Below, piece by piece: positions 7,476 through 12,996 of a stretch of 12,996 nt of DNA (position 1 is the stretch's first letter; every line of letters starts with the position of its first letter). Under the pieces are notes generated by a model. The model was not told where the DNA came from. It did no database searches and worked only from the letters and a program-made list of their open reading frames with translations. Where the stretch lies: the NCBI GenBank assembly GCA_023413135.1, contig JAEZQK010000019.1, forward strand, positions 1 through 12,996, read 5' to 3'. This DNA is from Bacillota bacterium (GTDB taxonomy: Bacteria; Bacillota; Clostridia; Christensenellales; Aristaeellaceae). The position numbers and the translations under genes are program-made.

Positions 7476-7562
7476 AACGCCGTAGGGGCGGGGCTCTGCT
7501 CCGCCTGTTGCGGTAGGTAATGTTTCTTTTCGGGCGGAGCAGAGCCCCGCCCCTACGGCGTT
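7476..7562. repeat. REPIN-like inverted doublet of GTAG-footed REP hairpins (copy 2)
   Basis: Perfect 30-base inverted arms (7476-7505 and 7533-7562) around a 27-base centre. Each arm holds GTAG followed by its own hairpin: on the left arm GGGCGGGGC, loop TCT, GCTCCGCC, with a G-T pair. The centre closely resembles that of the copy at 1-76: TGTT, CGG, TAGG, ATGTT and CTT occur in the same order and spacing, about 20 of 24 aligned bases. The arm interiors differ but keep their pairing. It lies inside the murA leader, where the transcript would form a very stable stem. Confidence 0.8.
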
Positions 7563-7633
7563 CAGGCAAAGATGAATGGTCCATCTTCCACAATGTCCGT
7601 AGCTGACGGAACACTAGGTAGAGCAAGCAACCC

Positions 7634-7663
7634 AAGGAGGTGACCTGGCTTTAAGCCAGCGGT
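7634..7663 (+). promoter_or_regulatory. murA ribosome binding site with intervening hairpin
   Basis: A perfect AAGGAGGTGA (7634-7643) lies 23 bases before the ATG at 7664, much too far for normal use. Between them is a palindrome, CTGGC (7645-7649) with GCCAG (7655-7659). If this 15-base hairpin forms, the effective spacing drops to about eight bases, the optimum. An in-frame TAA at 7652-7654 excludes an earlier start codon in this frame. Confidence 0.55.
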
Positions 7664-8929
7664 ATGGCGGACACAGAAAGAATGCTGATTACCGGCGGTA
7701 CGCCGCTGACGGGGGAAACCAGGGTAAGCGGCGGAAAAAACACATCGGTGGCAGTCATCCCTGCGATCTTACTCAGCAGCGAGCCCTGCACCATTGAGAA
7801 CCTGCCGGATATCGAGGATGTGAACGCCCTTATCGCCATCCTCCGTGCCTTGGGCGCACGGGTAACGTATGAGCCCGGCAAGCTGATGACGGTGGACCCG
7901 CGGCCTGCGGAGGGCATCCACGTTTCCTACCAGCACACCCAGCGGCTGCGGGCCAGCTATTATCTGCTGGGGGCGCTTCTGGGCCGCTGCCGCAAGGCTG
8001 AGGTGGCCTATCCCGGCGGATGTGATCTGGGCAGCCGGCCCATTGACCAGCATCTGAAGGGGCTTTCCGCCCTGGGTGCGGAAGTCGAGGAGCGGGGCGG
8101 TATGGTTTACGCCCAGTCTTCAAAGCTGACCGGTTCGGATGTGTTTTTTGATCTGGTCACGGTGGGCGGTACCATCAACGTTATGCTGGCCGCCGTAAAG
8201 GCGAGCGGAACAACTTTGATTTACAACGCGGCAAAAGAACCGCATATTGTAGACCTTGCCAACTTTTTAAACAGCATGGGCGCAAACATCAAGGGCGCGG
8301 GCACGGATATCATCCGCATCCGGGGGGTGGAAAAGCTCCATGGCTGCACGTATACCGTAATCCCCGACCAGATCGAAACAGGCACGCTGATGATTGCCAC
8401 CGCCGCTACCCGGGGCGATGTGGTGATCAGGGGCTGCATCCCCACCCATATGGAGGCGCTGGCCGCAAAGCTGATGGAGATGGGCGTGCGTGTCACCGAC
8501 AGCGACGATGCCATCCGGGTGCGCACCATCAGCCCCCACCGGGCGGTGAATTTCAAAACACAGGTGTATCCCGGCTTTCCAACAGACCTGCAGCAGCCCA
8601 TGTCGGCACTGCTCACCACCGCGCTTGGTACCAGCGTTGTGACGGAAACGATCTATGAGCAGCGCTTTAAGCATTTGGATGAGATCCGGCGCATGGGTGC
8701 GCGGGTACGCGTAGTGGACCGCACAGCGCTGATCGAGGGCGTTCCCCAGTTATTTGGCGCACCGGTAGTCGCCACCGACCTTCGGGCCGGCGCGGCTCTG
8801 GTGGTGGCGGGACTGATGGCTAAAGGCGTTACGGAAATTTACGAACCCGGTCATATCGATCGGGGATATGAACATATCGAGCAAAAGCTGTGTGCCCTTG
8901 GGGCCAATATCCGCCGGGACAAAATATAA
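7664..8929 (+). CDS. murA: UDP-N-acetylglucosamine 1-carboxyvinyltransferase (MurA)
   Basis: A 421-residue cytoplasmic enzyme that transfers enolpyruvate from phosphoenolpyruvate to UDP-GlcNAc, the first committed step of peptidoglycan synthesis. Length and motifs are standard: the substrate-site lysine-asparagine in SGGKN (K25, N26), the loop GGCDLGSRPIDQH with the active-site cysteine (C120) that fosfomycin alkylates, YPGFPTD with the catalytic aspartate further on, and the C-terminal RGYEHIEQKLCALGANI. The cysteine predicts normal fosfomycin sensitivity at the target. The start is ATG at 7664, with the ribosome site unusually far away; an ATG at 7682 (residue 7) is an alternative but has only a weak AGAAAG before it. 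Clostridia often carry two MurA paralogues, and which one this is cannot be told here. A DnaJ-like gene follows after 32 bases. Confidence 0.95.
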   Translation: MADTERMLITGGTPLTGETRVSGGKNTSVAVIPAILLSSEPCTIENLPDIEDVNALIAILRALGARVTYEPGKLMTVDPRPAEGIHVSYQHTQRLRASYYLLGALLGRCRKAEVAYPGGCDLGSRPIDQHLKGLSALGAEVEERGGMVYAQSSKLTGSDVFFDLVTVGGTINVMLAAVKASGTTLIYNAAKEPHIVDLANFLNSMGANIKGAGTDIIRIRGVEKLHGCTYTVIPDQIETGTLMIATAATRGDVVIRGCIPTHMEALAAKLMEMGVRVTDSDDAIRVRTISPHRAVNFKTQVYPGFPTDLQQPMSALLTTALGTSVVTETIYEQRFKHLDEIRRMGARVRVVDRTALIEGVPQLFGAPVVATDLRAGAALVVAGLMAKGVTEIYEPGHIDRGYEHIEQKLCALGANIRRDKI

Positions 8930-8961
8930 TGTTCCAGGGGGCTATAGGGAGGTGACGGCTA

Positions 8962-9480
8962 TTGACAAGCGCCTTTGAATTGCTGGGACTGAAAAGCGAT
9001 GCGGATGCCCAGCAGGTGCGCTCTGCTTACCGTGCCAAAGTCAAAAGCTGCCATCCCGACCAGTTTACCGATCAGGAGGAACAAAAAAAAGCCCAGGATC
9101 AGCTGATCGCGCTGAACCTGGCTTATGAAGAGGCGCTAAGGCTGGCCTCGGAAAAGCGGGTGGGGTTCAACCTCATCTCCCAGGAAGAGGCCAAGCGGTT
9201 CGCCATCAAGCTGATGGAGCAGGGCAACCTGGAAAACGCGCTTCGGCAATTATGCCGGGCGGAATCGAAGGATGGCGACTGGTTTTATCTGCAGGGCCAG
9301 ATTTTGATGGGCATGCGCCAGTATGAAACGGCACACCAAAGCTACCGGGAGGCGGTGCGGCGGGAACCGGACAATTTGCGGTTTCGCCAGGGCGCTTTGG
9401 ATGCGGCGCTGGCTATCAAGCGCCACAAGCTTTTGCACTACCGCATAGCGGGCTGGATCAAAGAGCTTCTTAACAAGTGA
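8962..9480 (+). CDS. Small DnaJ-domain protein with TPR-like repeats
   Basis: A 172-residue protein. Residues about 2-60 form a J domain with the HPD motif (31-33) that stimulates DnaK ATPase activity. Residues about 80-150 look like two tetratricopeptide-type helical repeats (the second around YETAHQSYREAVRREPDN). There is no Gly/Phe region, zinc finger or substrate-binding domain, so it is a J-domain co-chaperone of the type III kind, not the housekeeping DnaJ. The client is unknown; the TPR part suggests a partner protein. The start is TTG at 8962, chosen because GGGAGGTGA (8947-8955) lies at the right distance and the J domain begins at once. It probably shares a transcript with murA and ends at a hairpin terminator. 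Confidence 0.82.
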   Translation: MTSAFELLGLKSDADAQQVRSAYRAKVKSCHPDQFTDQEEQKKAQDQLIALNLAYEEALRLASEKRVGFNLISQEEAKRFAIKLMEQGNLENALRQLCRAESKDGDWFYLQGQILMGMRQYETAHQSYREAVRREPDNLRFRQGALDAALAIKRHKLLHYRIAGWIKELLNK

Positions 9481-9515
9481 AGGCGTGCCTTTCAAAAAAG
9501 AAAGACATGCCTTTT
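9481..9515 (+). terminator. Rho-independent terminator after the murA/J-domain unit
   Basis: A 13-base stem (9481-9493 with 9500-9512) has one mismatch and one G-T pair, a six-A loop and a TTTT tail running into TTTAT. It starts one base after the stop codon of the J-domain gene and lies between convergent genes. The opposite strand lacks a T-run, so it probably works mainly for plus-strand transcription. Confidence 0.72.
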
Positions 9516-9522
9516 ATGTTGC

Positions 9523-9942
9523 TTACAGATGCCTCATCATGGAGCTTTCCTGCCGGGCGCGCATCATACGCACAAAGGCCTCCCGTTCTTTTTTCAGTTC
9601 TTCCAGCAGGTCGCAAAAGCGCCAGTCCCGGTTTTTGGGCGTGAGCACCGCTTTTAAGATGGAGGATCCAATGCCGGATTCCCGCAATAAGGCGAGGACC
9701 TCCCGCAGGCGCTGTTCGGAGAACCCGCAAAACACCATGGCTTTTTGGGTGTGCGGTTCCACCATTGGCGGGCAGGTTTCCGCCGCGTCGATCCCGGCCA
9801 GCGCACCCACGCTCATGCCCACCTCCTGCGGCTGGATTTCCTTGAGGGGGATACCCTCTACCCGCAGCGCAGTTTGCACCCTGTCGCCCTCTAACTGGGA
9901 GGCGGAAAGCCCATATAACAGCACTAACTCATTTGGCTCCAT
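9523..9942 (-). CDS. DUF3783 domain protein
   Basis: A 139-residue soluble protein of unknown function. Residues about 67-120 match the DUF3783 pattern: a hydrophobic strand ending in CGF (AMVFCGF), a helix, then KAVLTPKNRDW (97-107) and an acidic-basic helix (LLEELKKERE). An N-terminal part (1-60) with the LYGLSASQL opening looks like a degenerate repeat of the same kind of small alpha/beta unit. DUF3783 proteins are widespread in Clostridia and have no established role. It is the last gene of the glycosylation-like operon, six bases behind gtrA. It has only a weak ribosome site (GTAGG), so translation may depend on coupling. It converges on the J-domain gene. Confidence 0.78.
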   Translation of the reverse strand: MEPNELVLLYGLSASQLEGDRVQTALRVEGIPLKEIQPQEVGMSVGALAGIDAAETCPPMVEPHTQKAMVFCGFSEQRLREVLALLRESGIGSSILKAVLTPKNRDWRFCDLLEELKKEREAFVRMMRARQESSMMRHL

Positions 9943-9948
9943 AGCGGC

Positions 9949-10443
9949 CTACGCTTTCTTTTTAAAGATCACCAGCTTACTGGCAACGTAGTTGAAAATA
10001 ACGACCAGCACGTTCATGGAGAACTTTGCGATCGTGAATCCCCAAAAGTTGGATTCCTCAATGTGGAAAATATAAACACAAAGTGACATGCCGGCCAAAT
10101 CGAATAAGAGAAGAGATAATACCCGCGCACCAAAAAAGGAGAGAGCTTCCTGTACGAATTCCCGGCGCGATAGGTTTCTGCTTTTAAATACAAACAGCTT
10201 ATTCCCCGCATAGGCAAAGGAAACGGCAACGATCCAGGCCAGCACGTTTGCAATCTGATACCAAAATATGGGGATATTTAAGCCCAGAATCCATTCTATT
10301 ACCAAACGCTTCGAAGGTATCACCAGTATTAGCCCGCTGAAAGCCAACATATTGACCGCAGTGGTCAGCGCGCCAAACACCAGGTAGAGTATGATTTCCC
10401 GCCGGCGCTCCTTGTCATTGAGCAATGTCTTGATTTTTTCCAT
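9949..10443 (-). CDS. GtrA family membrane protein
   Basis: A 164-residue protein with four hydrophobic helices. Its pattern is typical of GtrA/PF04138: YLVFGALTTAVNMLAF (20-35), NKLFVFKSR after helix 2 (81-89), a second helix pair, and NYVASKLVIFKK at the end (151-162). GtrA proteins are thought to move polyprenyl-phosphate-linked sugars across the membrane, or to assist this, for surface glycan or teichoic acid modification. A GT-C-like membrane protein in the same operon could use such a lipid-sugar. No GtrB-like polyprenyl-phosphate glycosyltransferase is visible in the window. The ATG has GAGG nearby and lies nine bases after the upstream stop. Confidence 0.9.
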   Translation of the reverse strand: MEKIKTLLNDKERRREIILYLVFGALTTAVNMLAFSGLILVIPSKRLVIEWILGLNIPIFWYQIANVLAWIVAVSFAYAGNKLFVFKSRNLSRREFVQEALSFFGARVLSLLLFDLAGMSLCVYIFHIEESNFWGFTIAKFSMNVLVVIFNYVASKLVIFKKKA

Positions 10444-10452
10444 GTTCTGCCT

Positions 10453-10671
10453 CTAATCCGTTTCCCCCGTATCACCCCTGGCATAGCCTGCGGACAGCAG
10501 GCAGCTTAAAGGCAGCGTGCGGGGTGTTTTTTGCTTGGCGGAGGTATAAGTGAAATCCTCATTAGAGAAACGCATGATGACAATGTTTTGCTGCATCATT
10601 TGGCCATCAAGAAGCAGGATGGCTTTGATGCGTCGCCCATGGGCCATGGAGTAGCGCAGGAATTCTTCCAT
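10453..10671 (-). CDS. Small 72-residue protein of unknown function
   Basis: A 72-residue soluble protein, basic in the first half. The ATG at 10671 is two bases after the TAA of the large membrane protein gene, and a GGAGGTAAGG ribosome site spans that stop. This is strong evidence that it is translated and coupled. A longer reading frame starting at 10755 would overlap the neighbour and is rejected. The sequence looks like an alternation of beta strands (IKAILLLDG, QNIVIMRF, FTYTSA) ending in RTLPLSCLLSA. That vaguely recalls small Sm-like or WYL-type barrels, where an arginine-hydrophobic-SA/RI strand closes the fold; this is a guess only. Its place between two membrane glycosylation genes suggests an accessory or regulatory part. 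Confidence 0.7.
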   Translation of the reverse strand: MEEFLRYSMAHGRRIKAILLLDGQMMQQNIVIMRFSNEDFTYTSAKQKTPRTLPLSCLLSAGYARGDTGETD

Positions 10672-10673
10672 CC

Positions 10674-12659
10674 TTACCTCCCCCCGCCGGTCTGACGGCG
10701 GTACTTTTCGGGCACCATGTAAATGGATATCTCTCCGTTGCCGCTGGTATAGCACAGGGGGAACAGCGTTTCCAACCCTGCGTAGTCCAGCTCAAAACGG
10801 TCGCTTGAGCGCTCATAGCTGGAAATCATGATATATTCCACCCGGTATTTTTTCAGTACATCCAGGTTACTTTGGGGGTCTTCATAAAAGCGGGCGATAT
10901 CCAGATATCTTTCCGTGGTGTCAAAGCCGTGATAATATAACCACAAACCCGGCCCGCAAATGATGGTGCGCCCGGCCAGGGAACTTACGGGATTCAAGTG
11001 CTGCTCATACCCGGTGAGGAATACCGCATGGGCCGGCGTCTCCTGCTCAATATAGGCTGCGGTATCAATATCCTCTTTGGAGAAGGATTGATAGTCGCTG
11101 ATGGATTCCCGGACAAGAGTCAGCCCGGCGCTAAAAAAGAGGGCCACGGCGGCAAAGGTGGCCAGCAGGTAGCGCCCCCTTAAGCCCCGCATCCGGTCAA
11201 ACATTGTTACGGCATAGTCTGCCGCAAGAATGGCGCCGATCATGTACCAGATATAAAACAGCTTGTTGTTGTCGTACTCATTTGGCTGGAAGCGAATGAA
11301 CTCCGCCGCCAGAAAGATCATGAAGGCCCCGGCAGCCAAAAAGCGGTGCCTTGGGTTTTTCTCCAGCAGCGCGCACAGGAGCAATATCACCGGTATGCCA
11401 ATGTTTTTGATGTAGAACCACAGGTAAAAATCGATCATGCCCTCGCCGCCGGGATTATTGACCCAATTGAACTGAAGGTTCAAAAAATGCCCGCTGCCGG
11501 AGGCCTGCGTGAACGTCCAGGTAAAAAGCTGCGGCGTGGCCAGGCAAACCGTAATGACTCCGTATACAAGCCAGGGAAGGAGGAGGCTTCGCCTCTCTTC
11601 ATTTTTTGGCGAACGCAAGAAGGAGCAGAGCAAAAATCCGGCACTCATCAAACCCAGTGCCAGGAAGGAATGGGTATGGATGATGGGCAGCCCGCCGGCC
11701 CACACTCCCAGGAGGATAAGCTGGCGGATGTTTCCGGCACTTTCCCGTTTTATAGGCGCAAAGGCGGTGTACAAAAGATAGATGCAGGGCAGCACCATGG
11801 CCCAGCCGCCCAGGATGGTGCGCTGGGGGATCATGAGGTCGGCAATCACATTGCTCCAGCGCAGGTTGTAGGGATCAGGATAGTTGGTGGGCGTCTTGTA
11901 ATAGCCGTCCATCACCTCAAACAAACGCTCCTGCCAATCTCCCGCCGCCCGGTCGAAGGTGTACAAAAAGCCGAGCCCGCCGTTCAAAAAAAACAGCAGC
12001 GCCGCCAGGATCACTGCCCGGCGGCTGCCCGCCATCTCCCGGGCTACCAGCAGGTATCCCGCAAAGCACAGCGCCATCATCAGCGTGCCCGGGACCACCA
12101 GGGACAATTGCAGGGAGAACCCAAACAGGTACAGCGTGGTGGAGAGGCTGTCCACCAGGAAGGGGTAAGATAAAAGCTCTCCAGGCAGAATGCTGTAATC
12201 CGGCGGGAAGGAAGCATCCCGAAGGCTTGTAAGGATAGCCGTGTGCAGCGGCAGGTCGCCGTAGGTACTTTGGCCTACATGATAGCTTCCGTCCGCCGCA
12301 GGGCGCAGGTTGTGGGTGTATTGCAAATAGCCGCCCAGGATAGTCAGGGGAAGAGCTACGAACAGCAGGATTTTAAGGAAGGTGGCTTCTTCCCCGTCCC
12401 ACAGCCGGAGGGGGCGCTTTTTGTCCCGCAAAAAATAGGAGCCGCCTGTGATGATGAAAAGCGGGGCCAGCGCCACATAATGGCCTGTCCTGCTGAACTT
12501 CAAAAAAAAGGCCATGAGGGCCGGCAGCCACATGAGCAGGAAAAGCCCCAGGGAAAGGCCCAGCCACCAGCGGGTAAGGGGTTTGTGGGAGGGCAGAAGG
12601 AAGCGGACAATGATCATGCCGCATAAAAGGTACAATAATAAAAAAGCCGCTGCTGCCAT
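10674..12659 (-). CDS. Large GT-C-like polytopic membrane protein, probable lipid-sugar dependent glycosyltransferase
   Basis: A 661-residue integral membrane protein with about 12 or more hydrophobic helices in residues 1-515 and a C-terminal extracytoplasmic domain (about 520-661). After the third or fourth helix a loop carries STYGDLPLHTAI (131-142). Acidic and histidine residues in such a loop are typical of GT-C enzymes that take sugar from a polyprenyl carrier outside the membrane. The family cannot be named with certainty; it is not obviously PMT or DUF2298. The C-terminal part (AAYIEQETPAHAVFLTG onward) resembles the soluble tails of other GT-C relatives. It is first in an operon with gtrA, so the two may form a donor-flip and transfer pair. 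The ATG has AGGGGGTGA at good spacing. Confidence 0.7.
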   Translation of the reverse strand: MAAAAFLLLYLLCGMIIVRFLLPSHKPLTRWWLGLSLGLFLLMWLPALMAFFLKFSRTGHYVALAPLFIITGGSYFLRDKKRPLRLWDGEEATFLKILLFVALPLTILGGYLQYTHNLRPAADGSYHVGQSTYGDLPLHTAILTSLRDASFPPDYSILPGELLSYPFLVDSLSTTLYLFGFSLQLSLVVPGTLMMALCFAGYLLVAREMAGSRRAVILAALLFFLNGGLGFLYTFDRAAGDWQERLFEVMDGYYKTPTNYPDPYNLRWSNVIADLMIPQRTILGGWAMVLPCIYLLYTAFAPIKRESAGNIRQLILLGVWAGGLPIIHTHSFLALGLMSAGFLLCSFLRSPKNEERRSLLLPWLVYGVITVCLATPQLFTWTFTQASGSGHFLNLQFNWVNNPGGEGMIDFYLWFYIKNIGIPVILLLCALLEKNPRHRFLAAGAFMIFLAAEFIRFQPNEYDNNKLFYIWYMIGAILAADYAVTMFDRMRGLRGRYLLATFAAVALFFSAGLTLVRESISDYQSFSKEDIDTAAYIEQETPAHAVFLTGYEQHLNPVSSLAGRTIICGPGLWLYYHGFDTTERYLDIARFYEDPQSNLDVLKKYRVEYIMISSYERSSDRFELDYAGLETLFPLCYTSGNGEISIYMVPEKYRRQTGGGR

Positions 12660-12996
12660 TCCTTCACCCCCTAACGTAGATTTATACTTGGGAAGGGTTT
12701 CGCGCCTGCGGGCGCGACCAAAGGGCTTTCCGGTCGGTCCAGCCCGCTCAATAGTCGCATTGTCTCGCTACCGCTCGCACTGCTCATTTTCGCAGGCCTC
12801 CTCCACCCCTCCCATTTCCGCCGCAGGCGGGGTCAGGGTTTCGGAGCCTTTGGAAACCTTCGGGCGCCATCTGCTGGAATCATTTGCGCTTGGTATGGAT
12901 AGCCCGACTGCTTTATTCTTGTTCTATGAAGTTTTTTGGAGGGGTGGGGGGGGGGGGGTTTTTTTAAAAAACCCACCCCCCCGGCTTTGCGTTAAA
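12660..12996. other. Non-coding, repeat-like 337-base stretch
   Basis: No convincing gene is seen. It holds GC-rich hairpins: CGCGCC/GGCGCG (12701-12706 with 12711-12716) and CCGCC/GGCGG (12818-12822 with 12826-12830). A weak minus-strand TATAAA (12686-12681) has no matching -35 element and is only a possible promoter for the operon below. One plus-strand frame is free of stops from the start of this stretch to the poly-G tract. It has no good ribosome site and an odd composition, so it is more likely a side effect of GC-rich repeat DNA than a gene. Confidence 0.5.
12936..12984. repeat. Poly-G / poly-T / poly-A / poly-C fold-back near the window edge
   Basis: A run of 13 G (12946-12958) and 7 T is followed at once by 6 A, CCC, one A and 7 C (to 12982). 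The two halves are nearly complementary with no loop. It may be a terminator-type stem whose G-run was miscalled, or a fold-back assembly artefact at a contig end. The exact base counts should not be trusted. Confidence 0.6.

Noticed and set aside
7444..7635. Minus-strand 63-codon reading frame over the second repeat
   Set aside because: It is produced by the REPIN-like inverted repeat itself; the arginine-rich translation reflects repeat composition.
11346..12173. Plus-strand 275-codon reading frame antisense to the large membrane protein
   Set aside because: It is rich in Q, R, G and H, as expected for the antisense of a hydrophobic membrane gene, and the opposite strand has the clear gene with ribosome site and coupling.

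Overview
The window looks like a chromosomal fragment of a Gram-positive, low-to-mid GC Firmicute, most likely a Clostridia member and perhaps a metagenome-assembled contig. The reasons are strong AGGAGG-type ribosome sites with GTG and TTG starts, a DUF3783 gene, a small DnaJ/TPR gene, GtrA and a YdaL/M/N/K-type exopolysaccharide operon. A poly-G/poly-C fold-back at the right edge suggests a contig end. Species cannot be fixed from the sequence.

Region 1 (1-7228, minus strand). A GTAG-footed inverted-repeat doublet (REPIN-like, 1-76) lies behind a five-gene operon. In transcription order the operon encodes a GT-C-like polytopic membrane protein, a DUF2334 membrane-anchored protein (YdaL-like), a processive family 2 glycosyltransferase (YdaM-like), a BcsB-like periphery protein (YdaN-like) and a four-helix membrane protein with a degenerate GGDEF domain that keeps its c-di-GMP inhibitory site (YdaK-like). 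This is the gene set of the Bacillus subtilis yda and Listeria pss exopolysaccharide systems. In those systems the degenerate GGDEF protein senses c-di-GMP and switches on the synthase. A good sigma-A type promoter (7200-7228) drives the operon.

Region 2 (7149-7663) is a divergent intergenic region of about 515 bases. It holds the operon promoter, an opposing promoter (7300-7328), a foldable three-stem segment (7349-7427), a second REPIN-like doublet (7476-7562), and a perfect but distant Shine-Dalgarno sequence separated from the murA start by a small hairpin.

Region 3 (7664-9515, plus strand) carries murA, the first committed step of peptidoglycan synthesis, then a DnaJ-domain/TPR protein and a hairpin terminator between convergent genes.

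Region 4 (9523-12659, minus strand) is a tight four-gene operon: a large GT-C-like membrane protein, a 72-residue protein of unknown function, a GtrA family membrane protein and a DUF3783 protein. It looks like a cell-surface glycosylation module with the expected GtrB-type glycosyltransferase missing from view. The last 337 bases (12660-12996) are non-coding or repeat-like DNA ending in the poly-G fold-back.

The window is therefore dominated by envelope functions: a c-di-GMP-gated exopolysaccharide synthase, a peptidoglycan precursor enzyme and a lipid-linked sugar transfer module.
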